In this document: positions 1-11,481 of the stretch, one piece after another | Layout of the letters: each line of letters starts with the position of its first letter | Position numbering within the stretch: the stretch's first letter is position 1 | Origin: Diplocarpon mali | Lineage: Eukaryota; Ascomycota; Leotiomycetes; Helotiales; Drepanopezizaceae | Assembly: GCA_024741835.1 (NCBI GenBank) | Contig: JAENRP010000007.1 | Location: 124,001-188,000, forward strand | Reading direction: 5' to 3' | Length of the DNA stretch: 64,000 nt | Translations under genes and position numbers: made by a program | The notes under the pieces: generated by a model | Told to the model about the DNA's origin: nothing | The model's database searches: none | Seen by the model: the letters and a program-made list of their open reading frames with translations, nothing else

Positions 1-354
1 GAGCAGGGTGAGGTGGACATTCATGGGTACCTACGAACATAGGTACAGGTCACGTACCTTGCCTATAAATCGTGCCAGCGGGCGGACGGAAAAATGCTGG
101 AAGTCTCGGGGATATCGTTTTAATGGTCAGATGATCTCGCCCGGGCAATGATTTATCCTCCTCTCTTTCGCCGTCTGCTTTGGCTTTTCCTTCTACGTCG
201 GTGTCATTTGTGTCAAGGCTCTCGCTGCCCGGTCCCTTCTCTGCATCGGTACTTAAAAAGTGCCTACCTACCTACCCACCCAAGGTACTCTTTCTGTACC
301 TAGGTGCACCGAAGCTATCTACCTGCTTCAGGTTCCCGTTACCCAGTACCCAGC
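1..354. promoter_or_regulatory. Upstream region of the tannase gene
   Basis: No gene is seen. The stretch holds short GGTACCTA/TACCTAGG-like motifs (near 26-60 and 262-305) and a pyrimidine-rich tract with repeated CTAC just before the start codon at 355, as is common in fungal promoters and 5' leaders. No clear TATA box was found. It is assigned to the downstream gene only by position. Confidence 0.4.
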
Positions 355-2355
355 ATGCGCTGCCTCGCCTTCTCTGTCCTCCTCGCAGGCCTTGTCAACG
401 GAGCTACCCTCGCGAAGCCCAAGCTCTCCTGCGCCCAGTTCGGCTCGGAACTTGTCATTCCAAACGTCACGGTCAACTTCGCGACGCATGTCCCAGCCGG
501 CACCAATCTCACGCTTTCGCAGGACTACGACCTGGCGTCTTGCGGAAGGGCGAGCCAGGTGGTTGATGTGGACATGTGCCGGCTGGCCCTGTATGTGGCG
601 ACGAGCAGTCGTAGCGGGATCACACTTGAGGCCTGGCTGCCCATGAACTGGACAGGGCGATTCTTGAGCACAGGGAACGGTGGTGTGAGTGGATGCATTC
701 AGTACGAGGACCTAGCGTATGGTACTGGCTTCGGTTTTGCTACGGTTGGTATGTGATTCATGACCGATATCCGAGCCTGGGTGGCGAAAGCTACACGTGT
801 TTGAAGAGGGTTGACCTTCTCCCAAGGGGCCAATAATGGACACAACGGAACGAGAGGTATTGTAGGTCTACGGCTCATATCGGATCGTTGATGCTGGTAG
901 GGCCACAGCTGATGGACAGCAGGCGTTTGAAGGAAACAAAGATGTGGTGCGCGACTTTGCCGATCGAAGCATGCATACAGGTGTCCTCGTCGGAAAACAG
1001 CTCACCGAGAGATTCTATGGCAACGCGCACAGTAAGTCGTACTACCTCGGCTGCAGCACCGGCGGTCGCCAGGGCTTCAAAGCCGTACAGACCTATCCTG
1101 AGGACTTCGATGGCGTCGTGGTCACAGCCCCTGCATTGAAATTCCCCTCGCTGATAAGCTGGAGTGCGCGTTTCTACACAATACTCGGGAATGTGGGAGA
1201 CCCTACTTTCGTGCCTCCTGCCACTTGGAGAGGGCTTATTCGCACGGAAATCCTGAGCCAGTGTGATGGGATCGACGGCGCGGTAGACGGTATCATCGAG
1301 GATCCATCATTGTGTCATTTCAGACCAGAGGCGCTGCTGTGTCCATCTGGAAGCCCAGATGCCACGTCTTGTCTAACATCAATTCAAGTTGGCGCTGTAC
1401 GAAAGGTGTATGATGATTATTACGGAGTTGATGGGCAGCTGATCTATCCGGGCTTGCAGCCAGGAGCGGAGCAAGTTGCCGCGTCCGTATTGTTCAGCGG
1501 GGAGCCTTTCCCATATTCTGAGGATTGGTTCAAATATGTGGTCTACGGTGAGTCTGAACCCGATGTCATTGCGAGCTCTGCCAAGATGGCAGTTGAAGGG
1601 AAGTAGAGATGAACGCTGATGATGTGATGTGTAGATGATCCGAACTGGGATGCGGCTGCATATTCGATTCAAGATGCAAAAGTAGCGATTGACCAGAACC
1701 CGTTCAACATCGATACCTGGAATGGAAACCTCTCTGCTTTTGAGAGCAAGGGCGGTAAGATTCGTAAGTCTACGACCTCCCTGCTCAGGCCTTAGGCCCC
1801 GGACAGGTATTGATATCGCATACAGTACATCAACACGGTCAAGAAGACGCCATCATTACATCCGGCATCAGCCCTCTATACTACGATCACGTGTCCAGAA
1901 CGATGGGAAAGACGTCTGCACAACTTGATCAGTTCTACCGGTTCTTCCGAGTCTCAGGCATGGGTGAGACACTCATCTTACTCTTTCATCGCACCCCCTT
2001 TTCTTTAGTCTCTTGATGCTAATTATACTCAGGCCATTGTAGCGGCGGTGACGGCGCTCATTTCATCGGAAACCAAGCCGAGTCATTCTCGACCGCAGAT
2101 CCTCAAAACAACGTGTTACTGCGAATGGTGGACTGGGTCGAGAATGGCAATGCGCCTGAAACCATCACAGGGACGAGATATTTCAACGTAAGGCTTTCCA
2201 TCAAAGGAATAAAATCAATCTCGTACTGATGATGACTTTAGAATGATAAGTCTCAGGGCGTTGAGCTCGTAAGAAATCATTGCAAGTACCCGAAGAGAAA
2301 TACCTGCATCGATCCGGCGAACCACCAGAAAGCTGAGGCGTGGAAGTGCGTCTAA
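355..2355 (+). CDS. Tannase / feruloyl esterase family secreted esterase
   Basis: Seven exons by my reading: 355-748, 827-856, 909-1547, 1635-1763, 1826-1963, 2033-2187, 2242-2355, giving 532 residues. The ATG at 355 was chosen because it opens a signal peptide (MRCLAFSVLLAGLVNG); an upstream in-frame ATG at 304 would bury it. Family signatures are GANNGHNGT, then GCSTGGRQG with the nucleophile Ser191 preceded by Cys190, Asp405 in HQHGQEDA, and His445-Cys446 in SGMGHCSGGDGAHF. This is the CS-D-HC arrangement of the tannase family (PF07519), in which the two cysteines form a disulfide beside the Ser-Asp-His triad. The spacings (214 and 40 residues) match those I recall for Aspergillus oryzae feruloyl esterase B. 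It probably hydrolyses feruloyl or galloyl esters outside the cell; which substrate cannot be told from sequence. Introns are 52-87 bp with standard ends. The second splice (857-908) was fixed by reading frame. Confidence 0.93.
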
Positions 2356-3235
2356 ATAGGAATCTGGCGATTTCGAGCAATTATGAAATGTACTATAGAG
2401 AAGATAATATCCAGATAGTCCCTGGCCTTCTGAGTAAGAAATGTATATACTGGGCCAGTCATCCTTGGTATTGTCAAGAGTCGCACGAAGCGCAAGTCTT
2501 GCCTGATTCAGTGCTTGTGTAAGAAGAAGTACGCGGATCCCTCTGTATCGCGTGCGATTCACTTATTACGTAGAGACAGGATAGCAGAAGGGGAGCGGGA
2601 CGCTAGGCGATCTCTGATTGTTGACTTCGCTTATAATTCTTATATTCGCCTATTGGGTTTAAAGGCTAGATGACGAACCCTTCCTTAATGCCCGTTCCTT
2701 GAAGTAAATGCCAAGCCCGCCTATCTAGACCTACAATACCCGTGAACAATTCAAAGGTATCGCAAGTGACTGGAGGAGTTGAGGTTAGCAGCGGGACTGA
2801 CAATAGGGTTCAACGCAGAGGCGATCCGGTTGCTTACGAATTCTGGTAAAGAGCAGAAAGGCTAAAGCATTTCCTCCAGTGCTAAAATACGACTTGTTTG
2901 AGACTTGGGAAAGCGCGTGATACTGCATAAGCCAGCCTTGCGTATCAGTTCCGTGCTAGGCAGCACTCGATTTCAATGAAGTCGATCTACGCAGTAATTG
3001 TCTGTCACGTGTCGATTGGTGCCTTGTGCTTGCGTCAGGCTCATAGATTTTGCGGGCCAAGCTCGCGTGTCATCTCCAGCTTCAACGCGTCAAAATCCGG
3101 ACAGCTCCGCGACCTGCAGTACCCTGATTTGACCACAACGTAAGGAAGCAGAACCGAATCGTCTCTACTTACCAGTCGCCTAACAACCAGCAACGGCCTC
3201 CTTTGCTTGTTCGGCTGCGACAAGCCCAATTGACG
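2356..3235. other. Intergenic region between tannase and Arp9-like gene
   Basis: I see no supportable gene here. It holds the tannase 3' end and the Arp9-like promoter. The short open frames lack codon patterns or motifs that I recognise. The segment just before 3236 is C/A-rich, as expected for a fungal 5' leader. Confidence 0.5.
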
Positions 3236-5321
3236 ATGCCTGCATTCAAGGATGACCACATTCTCATCATCGCGCCAGGCTCGCAAACAACTCTCGCCCA
3301 ACTTGGCCTTCCCGAATCGTTTACCCCCGCTTCGCATAGATTCCCCACGAGGGTTTTCGAAGCGCCGGACGGCAAGACCTTTGAACCATACAAGATTCGT
3401 GCGCGGAAGAAGGAGGCTGTTCTCAATGGGGATGTTGAGATGGGCGGAGTGGATGGCGAGGAAGAGGAGTTTGTTGAGGAGCCGGAGGAAGACGAGGGAG
3501 CCATCTGGCCACTAAAGGGTTCGTGGGTATCACTGAGTAATGAGACGTGTCGGGCAAATGCTAATAGCGAGAAGAGGGCCGGATCATTAACATGCCGGCT
3601 TTTTATGCCTTTCTAGAACACATCAAGCTTACCTTCAACGCCCCTCTGCATACACCTATCATGTTGATTGCCCAGCCATGTTGGACGGCGAAGAACCACG
3701 AGGATCTCACCCAATTCATCTTCGAAAAGTTCAAGACTCCTGCTCTGTGCATCATGGACAGCGCTCTGGCTACCTCGTATGCCTTCGCCCTGCAAAATAC
3801 CACGATCATCGATGTTGGCTTTGAGAAAGTGGACGTGACGGCTGTGGCTGACTTTCAAATTGCGGGGAGAGGCGCCGTCCGCGAGTCTGGGGGAGAGGCT
3901 ATGACACGCCAATTGATGGAGTTGCTGAAGACGAAGGACTTTACGAGGAGCATGGCTGAGCAGTTGAAGAAGAGTGCGATCTGTGAGATTCTCCCTCCGG
4001 GGACGCCGTTGCCAGGAACGGATGCGGATGTGCCGATGGAGGGTGATAGTAACCCTGCTGCTGCTGCAACCACTGGAGCTTCCCCTTCGGGGCCAAATGT
4101 CAGGATCACAGATCCACCTCGAGTCCCTCTACTCGATGAAGTTGACGAGGACTACGGTGTTGGAGATGACAAGGCGGTGGAGGACGATGGTGTGTTGGAT
4201 GTTGCGAGTATCGTGACCAGCGGCAAGACTCAAGAGTTCTTGGCGAAGAAACAGAAGGAAAAGGAGGAGAGAGCAGCGTTGCGCAAGGCAAATCGTGAGG
4301 CCGAGAAAGAGGCTGCCGCATTGGCTGCCGCAAGACCTGTGCGATTGCCCAACTCGAAACGGCTACGAGCCACTTTCCACTACGAAGAGGTTCTTAAGGA
4401 TACACATGCTGCCAAGAGACAGAAGACCCCTGAACCGAGCACGACGACTCACGAGCCGCCTCCTGCTGATGAGCCCAAGGATGATGATGAGGCACCATCT
4501 GCAGATGGGGCTTCAGCTCCGGCTGTGAGCGAGGCTACTCAACGAGAAGCAAGCAAAGCTGCTAAGAAGGAAGAGAAGCGAAAGGAGAGAGAAGAGGCAA
4601 ACCCCGGTCGCATCCGCAAGGACATTGAAGTTGGGACCGAGCGTTTCCAGGCCGCGAGCGAGGATTACTTAGATACGATAGCCGATACAGTCTACCGCAC
4701 TGTGCTGTCTGTTGACGATATATCCAAAAGACAGAGCGCGTGGGACTCTTTGGTCATTTGTGGATCTGGCTCGAAGGTCAGAGGGTTCAAGGATGCATTG
4801 ATTACTACTCTCCATAAGCGCTACCTAGTATCACCCAGCTCGGCAACCATGTTCATGAGTGAACTCCCCTCCAACCTTGCGACACCCAGCGGTACGGGTG
4901 CTCAAACCCCAAACGCCTCTTTCTCATCGACACCACATACTGCTCCCTCCGCCAGTGCCGTCAATCCTCTCCTACTCGCCGCAACTACCGCCTCTCACCC
5001 AGCTCTCAACCCCAATGTATCCATGGCTTCTTTCAACGACCCGCATTCCCACTCCTCGCACTCCCAATCGCCGACTAGTATCAAGGTCGCCAGTCCGCCA
5101 ACATATTTCCCAGAGTGGAAGAACTTCGACGAAGCGGTGTTCCTTGGTGCCCAGGTTGCATCGAAGGTCATCTTTGTCGTGGACCAAGGTGCTTCAAAGG
5201 GCTTCCTCTCTCGAGTGGAATTCAATGATGAGGGTCCTACTGCTATTCATCAGATGTAAGATCGCTCTCATTGTTTTCGTATTGCGCACATACTGACTTG
5301 GGCAGTGGACTGTTATATTAA
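3236..5321 (+). CDS. Arp9-like actin-related protein, SWI/SNF-RSC chromatin remodelling subunit
   Basis: Begins MPAFKDDHILIIAPGSQTT, the characteristic opening of fungal Arp9 proteins. Exon 1 is 3236-3518, exon 2 3575-5255, and a tiny last exon 5306-5321, together 659 residues. The first splice joins WPLK to GRIINMPAFYAF; its donor (GTTCGT) is weak, and a donor at 3527 with acceptor 3576 is an alternative. The last intron (5256-5305) has GTAAGA, a TACTGAC branch point and CAG; without it the protein would end three residues after EGPTAIH, at 5259. Actin-fold segments include the ATPase-like beta strands around TTIIDVGFEKVDVTAVADF and the C-terminal EAVFLGAQVASKVIFVVDQG. A long acidic and Lys/Glu-rich insertion sits in the middle, as is usual for this divergent subfamily. 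By family knowledge Arp9 pairs with Arp7 on the HSA helix of the remodeller ATPase in the nucleus and has little ATPase activity itself. Arp9 identity is from motif recall. Confidence 0.88.
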
Positions 5322-6230
5322 AGGCTTCATAGGGCGTTACTGGATCGAGGTGTATGATAGGAATGCTACTAGAATAAGTGTCGCATGTAATGATCAAAGT
5401 ATACCCTTTTCGTAGAGTCATAAAATTTGCGCTTATGCCATTTTCGCCAGTTCTCGATAAACCTCGCTGCCTGTAATAATAGTTGACCATTTCTCCAACA
5501 AACTTACAGGGGAGTCGCAACATGTTGGTTGTGTCGCTGATGAATCTCACCTCAATCGCCCCAAGCAAGTGCTATGTATTGATGGTTCGATTGTTTTTAC
5601 TGCTCTTTTGTATTGCTAGATAGTAACGGTAAAGCCCGAATCTTCTGCTAGTAGTAAAGGGCTTTCAGACAGGCTTGAGCCACTTTGCCAGTCGGAATCA
5701 TTAAGACTGGCACAGACATACTTTATGCTCTAAGCCAAGAAGCTGCCCCTTTATCAAATTCAGTAGACTTATATAAAGTTAACTATGTGCTACGCAGACT
5801 GTCTGAGGGCATTCTTATACACTGCAAGGATAGGCAATTGATGCCAGACTGAGGTCAATAGAATAGGGCCTTCAACTATTTTGATTCATTCACTCTGGAG
5901 TATATGTGAGGTGGAACTCTACTAACTGCCTAGCAGTCCTTTTTTGTCCCTGGAGGTGTCTCCCCGCCAACGCCAACTTCATTTTCCCTCTTTCCTCCAC
6001 ATCACCTTTGACTGCTTTCGGGGCGTCCACTACCCACCAATATTAAAACTACTGTCAACGCCAGCAGCCACATGGTAAGATCTTCCTATTGCTAGTGTCA
6101 CATGCGCTAGCTGAATGTTTATGTCTTCTTTGAAAAGGGCTGCTCCTGTTCGCCTTTGCCTTTCGGTGCAAATATATTTCCCTCATAGCAACCCCAAAAC
6201 CGAAACAACACCGTCGAATCACCGCTCACG
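5322..6230. other. Intergenic region and leader of the next gene
   Basis: No gene recognised. The stretch near 5950-6070 is pyrimidine-rich and looks like a promoter or 5' leader. A potential 5' intron lies at 6075-6188 (donor GTAAGA directly after an ATG at 6072, acceptor CATAG); see the gene starting at 6231. Confidence 0.45.
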
Positions 6231-7682
6231 ATGCGTCTCACACGGCTAAGGACCGGCAAGCTCCCTGCGCGTGTTGTCCGTGAGGATGTAGTCTCCGATT
6301 TTGAGGATAACGAGCCCTTACCTAGCCTCTCCGCCTCGATGAGCCCTGTCTCAGCCGACCAGGTTGAAACCCTCCCCATCCTTGAGTCTATACTCCCCAA
6401 GGAGCCGAAAAACATCTTCCAGGTCGTCAGAGTCAACAAGAAGCTCGAGGATGGGCTGTGCCTTGTACGCGCTCTTGGTCACGGAAGATATGAGCTCGTC
6501 AACCTCAAGAATGTCAACCATGATGAAATTAGCTCCGAGGAGACCGGAGTCATGATCAAGGCCGATGAACAGCGATTGAATGCTTTCAAGCTGGACAAGA
6601 AGGAATGGGACGCCGCTGCGTTCAAGTGTCACATGGCGGTTGGCAGTGCTAGTAAGGTGCCCTCTATCTACTTCATATCTTGAAGGTCGAGCAGAGAAGC
6701 GTTGGTTCTGATGCGGGCTTGGAGTCTTGAACGCCACACGAGTAGTGCATGGCGATACTTCGCTCCAAGGCTTGAGAGCTAACGTTACGCAGACAAAGCG
6801 ATCTTCCGATTCCGCAGCCTGCCACTTGAGTTGCGTTACCGGGTCTATGACTTTGCCATCGTGGGCGTGAAGGCTCTTTACCGTGTCTCAGGCGCAACTC
6901 AGAAGACACTCGCGCTGGCCTTGAGAGGAACTTGTAAACAATTCTATGGAGAGACCGAGTCCTTCTTTTACAAAAACAGCTTCCGTGTGGATGCCGAGAA
7001 TATCCGTGGTGAGTTTAAATGCCAGAGGAGGCTTGTTGGCCTCGCTAACGCATGTCCTCTAGACATGCAAATCCCCCCCAAGATCCAAGACAACTTGAAG
7101 GAGGTCACGTTCCAATGGTGGGGATGGACTCGGAAGGATAGGAGTGCGCTCAATCTACTCCGCAGCTTCAAGAATGTGAAGATACTTAACCTCATTGTAA
7201 CCGAATGGATTTTCCTATCTGGCACCCATCTTGCCGAGCCCGCAAGCGGAGATCTGTTGGCCAAATTCCGGCAGAGTCGAGGTTTTATGGATATCTGTGA
7301 TCTGAGGGGTTTCGAGACCGTCCGTGTCAGCAACGAGGGAGTCCGCAAGGCGCAGGATGCACATGTAAGAGTCGATTGTCCACATCGTTTCCCCACATCT
7401 AGACAGCAACTGCTAATTCACCCCACCAAGATCACTCCCGCTGAGCTCAAGGCCTTCGAGGATCATCTGAATGAGCAGTTGACCAAAGCTAGATGGGTCC
7501 CTCCACCTCCTGCAAGTTCTGGCCCAGCACTACGGATGTGATTATGACTAATCGCTATGCAGAAGTCAGTTGCCGTCAAGAAGGCCAGAGCCCTCAAGAT
7601 CTCCAGAGCGGCTGCAGCCGAGGCCAAGGCTAAGAAGTCGAAGAGAGCCAACTGGGACGAGGATTCTGAGTACGACGAGTAA
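6231..7682 (+). CDS. F-box-like (LP-E-R-Y type) fungal protein of unknown function
   Basis: Five exons: 6231-6651, 6793-7008, 7063-7364, 7431-7511, 7563-7682, for 379 residues. A segment starting FRFRSLPLELRYRVYDFAIV followed by GTCKQFYGETESFFYKN is typical of the large fungal group with an F-box-like LPxELRxxIY helix and a CRQxxxE...FY motif; these are often annotated as F-box or DUF proteins without known function. The C-terminus is Lys/Ala-rich (KKARALKISRAAAAEAKAKK) and ends in an acidic DEDSEYDE, suggesting a nuclear or nucleic-acid-associated protein, which is inference. Introns 2 and 3 are multiples of three without stops. Intron 4 uses a GC donor (GCAAGT at 7512, branch TGACTAAT, acceptor CAG); if it were not spliced the protein would end at 7541. 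An alternative start uses an ATG-only exon at 6072-6074 joined to 6189, adding 15 residues in frame. Confidence 0.72.
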
Positions 7683-8319
7683 AGAGGCGCGTGGGTTCGA
7701 GAGTCGATAATCTGCCTTGGTTTACTTGGGCAAAGCGCAGGGCTTTCTTGTGGCAGATGTCTCACGGGAAGATTCTCTCTGGACCAACACCTTCGCTCTC
7801 TGCCCTGATGGAAGAGGCGCTGGGATGTATTCTCTCCTTGCGCATGTGCTACGGCGGTTGGGGAGTTTCTAGCCCCGCGGATTTCGGGACTCGTTTCACG
7901 AGCTTTAGGTTGTTTGTCAAGGCACTGGGAACCAAGGATTTCACTGCTGTAGTGGTATTTGCAATCTCTCAACGATCTCAAGGATCCTATGGCCCTGCGA
8001 TTCTTCGTGATGGCTGGGAGGTCAAGGACTATTTTCTAGCTGGCAGGGATTCTACCTCGCAAGCCGATGGCGTTATTCAGAGTGCCTGTCGTACTACAAT
8101 GCTTGATGTTTCGAAAGCAGCTCTCTCATTTGGTAAACCCTGATATCCTATCAATCTCAACCCACGCCGATTACATACTCGCTCCGCGTTCAAACCAGTT
8201 CGTCCTCTCCAAAGCATGCAATCATAAAATTAGGGGTATCGATCTCGTTCATCGTCATCAACGCTCCAATCACCTGCCCTCCTAACTGACATCCTCATCC
8301 ATCTCCCCCCTCTTGCTCT
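7683..8319. other. Tail-to-tail intergenic region
   Basis: Lies between the 3' ends of two convergent genes. The 150-codon open frame at 7691-8143 shows no recognisable domain and is probably chance. I see no RNA gene or repeat. Confidence 0.5.
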
Positions 8320-9672
8320 TTACATAACCACGGTCGCATTCTGGCCCCCTCTGTCCACGGCGTTGCTCCCGGTCTCTTTCGCGCTCGCTGCTCGAAGGTC
8401 GGCATTTTGGTCGCTACTAGAGTGGTTCTCATTATGAGTGTGCGATAGGCCCGGGCGGCTGTTGCTCGACTCCCCGCTGGGAAGCATCGGGTCGTCGTCT
8501 AGTTCCGTGATGCGACCTTCACTGTCGACCCTGGCTTCCTTCTCCAAGCGCACCTCACGGCCGCGTTTGTGACAATACCAGAACACGAAAAGAAGGACTA
8601 GATATGCATGTCAGCTAATGTGGTGGAGACGAGGGTAATTTTGGGGCTAGCGGTGCTTACCAAACAGCCCGAGACTGAGGAGCACATTTGTACCCATGAA
8701 GGCTGGCCACCGTAGCTTCAGGGCATTCATGATAGCTTTCAACATTGATACCACGGCGCCCGGCTTTGTCACCAAGTCCTTCAGGCTCGTGGGCTTGAGG
8801 AACTTCATAGCAGCAGCTCCCAGGCCGGCAGTGCCTCCTACACCTTCTGCGCCTGCGCCAGAAGCTGCTGCAGTGGTGTTGAAAGCTTGTGCTTCCGTTG
8901 CCACGGCCAGTAATTCTGGCGCCAAGTTCTTGGTCAACTTGTCTGGGAGAGTTTTGATCAACTTCTGCAGGAAACTTGGCAGGTGGTCATAGCTCTTTGC
9001 CAGGGTCCCTTGAGAATCGTCAAGGAGGTGCGTAAGGTCATCGTACGCGGTCGGCACGCCGTTTATGAGGTCTTTGAGGATGACTGTGAATTTCTGGAGG
9101 ATTTGCTGGGACTCGTCGGAGATGGAGAACGCGCGGTTGTTTACGGCGGAGAGGTTGAGATCTTCGAGGACCTTGTTGATGTCGTTCTCTTCGGAATCCC
9201 CTTCATTGGGAGTGATGACTGTCGAGTCTGCTTTGAGACCATCTTTGTTCTGTGGAATTGTAAGCGTCAGCTTGAGCAAGCTCCGATAATAGTTGGGGGT
9301 ACGTACCTTTTTGGTTCCACTTCTATGGAGGAATGAGAATCTCCCGGGCTTCTTCGCATCCTTTCCTGCACTCGTCTCAGTCTCATTCTCCTTGCTCTTG
9401 CCTTTGTCCTTCGAGCGTCGACGCTGCCCCTCCTCAGCGGTTATATTCCTATCATGAACCACCACCTGCGCCGCATTGCCTGTCGAGTCTCCAGCTTCCG
9501 CTCCTAATTCAAGCGGACGCTGCGGTAGCGGCGGTGGCGTCCCTTCTGCCGATACGATCCGTTCAAGGAAATTCTCATCTTCGGCATTGAGGAGGGGCGA
9601 CTGCAAGCCTGCTTGGGCTTTTTTCTCTGCTTGGTGCTTTTTGATCTTCTTGTATGTGAAATATTCCATCAT
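8320..9672 (-). CDS. Conserved hypothetical single-pass membrane protein
   Basis: Three exons on the minus strand: 9672-9307, 9249-8661, 8597-8320, encoding 410 residues. The first intron (9250-9306, 57 bp; GTACGT, branch GCTGACG, CAG) is a multiple of three and stop-free, so the frame also reads through it. The second intron (8598-8660; GTAAGC to TAG) joins two halves of a transmembrane helix, NVLLSLGLF and VLLFVFWYC, followed by basic HKRGREVR: a clear single membrane span near residues 308-327. The long N-terminal part is charged, with a predicted helical stretch around SQQILQKFTVILKDLINGVP, an Ala/Gly-rich linker, then the helix. The C-terminal tail is acidic and Ser/Asn-rich. No signal peptide is seen, so orientation is uncertain. 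I do not recognise the family and assign no function. Confidence 0.75.
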
Positions 9673-11481
9673 CTTGGCTGAAGTTGCCTTTCTCGCGCTG
9701 TTCTGGGTGCAAACTGGGGATTTTTTGCGGAGAAATCTGGACGTGGACGACTTTGTTGTAGGTTGGATGTCTCTGATGTCTTTGATACAAACTCAGCCAC
9801 ACAAGTTGTCAGACGCCACACCTTCGTCATTGCCCAGATGTCAAGCTGACATGTGGCTCGAGTCCATGTGGCTCATCTCGCCCAATCATATCGGTCCAAC
9901 GGCTATCTCCGAAACTCCATCTTTTCGCTTGTTACCCTTTTCCCAGTGTTTACCTCTCCAGTCGCTTTAGCGAGCCAGGTGTCTGATTCTAGAGCTGCGG
10001 CGCTGCAGAGCCTCCAGTTCCCAAACCTGGTGTGATTCTATTAGAATTCTGATCATGCTACATTGTCCCAGCGCTTTTTTCCAATTTCCAAGCTGAAGGT
10101 CAGAGTTGGTTGTAAAGAGTCTTACGGCATCCCCTCGTTGGAATACAGGGAAATGGCGCAACCGCAGCCCAATGACTGTAACATGCCGTTTTTCTTTCGT
10201 TCCACGAACTCAGCTCTGCAGTTTTGAGTGCTATTTAACATGAAATTCGGGTTCCAATCTCCCTGTTGATATCGCGATACCCAATAGCTCTGTCGGGTTT
10301 GCAAGCAAGGGTGGCACTGGTGGGCGAGGCACAATCTCCCTCAACAGGAGCTGTCTAACAGCATGTCAACATGGTTTGTTTGCCTACCTGTGTGCTATTA
10401 CCACCTGGAAAATTTCCGCCTCCAAAGAATCGGATCTGGAAAGAAATCTAAGACAGAGGGTTTTTATGGGGGGTAGAGCTCTCGCACCAGAATTCGTGGC
10501 GGTAATTTCTCAGACGCAGAAAAACAACGCAGCCGAGCGCTTAAAAGCCGCTACCAGACATTCGGAACTCATACGGATAACTGGAATGTCCGCCGAACAC
10601 GGAATGGACTTTAACCCCCAGCTTTTACTGTATTATATCGGGCTCCACCATAATCCCTCCGGCTCCTGAAGTCTCAACGAGATCATTTCAAGTCAGCGGC
10701 ACGCAGCCTCTGGGGCTATATCGAGAGGTTCGCATCAAGTTTTCGTCTACGTTACTCGCAGAACTTTGCGTAAATCAAACACTTACTACTTCCCAAGAGA
10801 AATCGCCTGGTCCAAGTATTCTGGTTCTTCGTTTGATGTATCAGACACTATGCACAAATTTACCTAAATCAACGCGAAAGATGACAACAACAGCATAGAT
10901 CCTTTTTATAAACCCGTATCATCTCCTGTAGTGGTTGATGTCATATAATGCTGCGGCAGGAACGCCGCTGAAGATCATAAATTGGCCACAAGGCACCCGA
11001 ATAAGACATGAAGCAGCGAGCTTTGAGGAAAGCTATGCGTTCCATCTCAAGTAAAACCTGGTCGAATACCCGCGCGTTCTCAACTCCTCCGAGATACAGC
11101 AGGAGAGAAAGTCCGGCTGCCGTCGTCTGCAACACAGTATAGTGGAGTCTATATTTCCCAGTAATATTCTCATATAATCTAATGAGAAGCTGTTTTCAGT
11201 TGTGTGTATGTTCTCTAACGATATATTTTGAAAGTCTTGTTTTGCCAAAATTCATCCCTAGCTTGCAAAAATGGGTCTACGTTAGGCAGAAGAAAAATAT
11301 CCTTTCCCACATGCCGATTGCACAATAGTAAGCAAACAAGATAAAGAGATCGTGAAAAGCATGGTCATTGGCAACATAGCTCCTGTCCGAAGAAATCTAG
11401 GCTTTTGCAAAGTATTTGGATTCTTCTACTTTAAAGAGTGGAGAAGTAGGATCTCCACGGTAGAGGACAATGCTATAGTCT
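9673..11481. other. Intergenic region, no gene recognised
   Basis: About 1.8 kb with only short open frames (for example 10376-10669, +) lacking motifs, signal peptides or splice-supported extensions. It contains the promoter of the minus-strand membrane protein and the 3' flank of the HAD-type gene. Base composition drops moderately after 10.8 kb. No repeat structure stood out. Confidence 0.45.

Noticed and set aside
7691..8143. 150-codon plus-strand frame after the F-box-like gene
   Set aside because: It begins right after the stop codon of that gene, has no motif, and fits a 3' flank between convergent genes.
10376..10669. 97-codon plus-strand frame in the 9.7-11.5 kb intergenic region
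   Set aside because: No recognisable motif, no good start context, and no neighbouring exon that would extend it.
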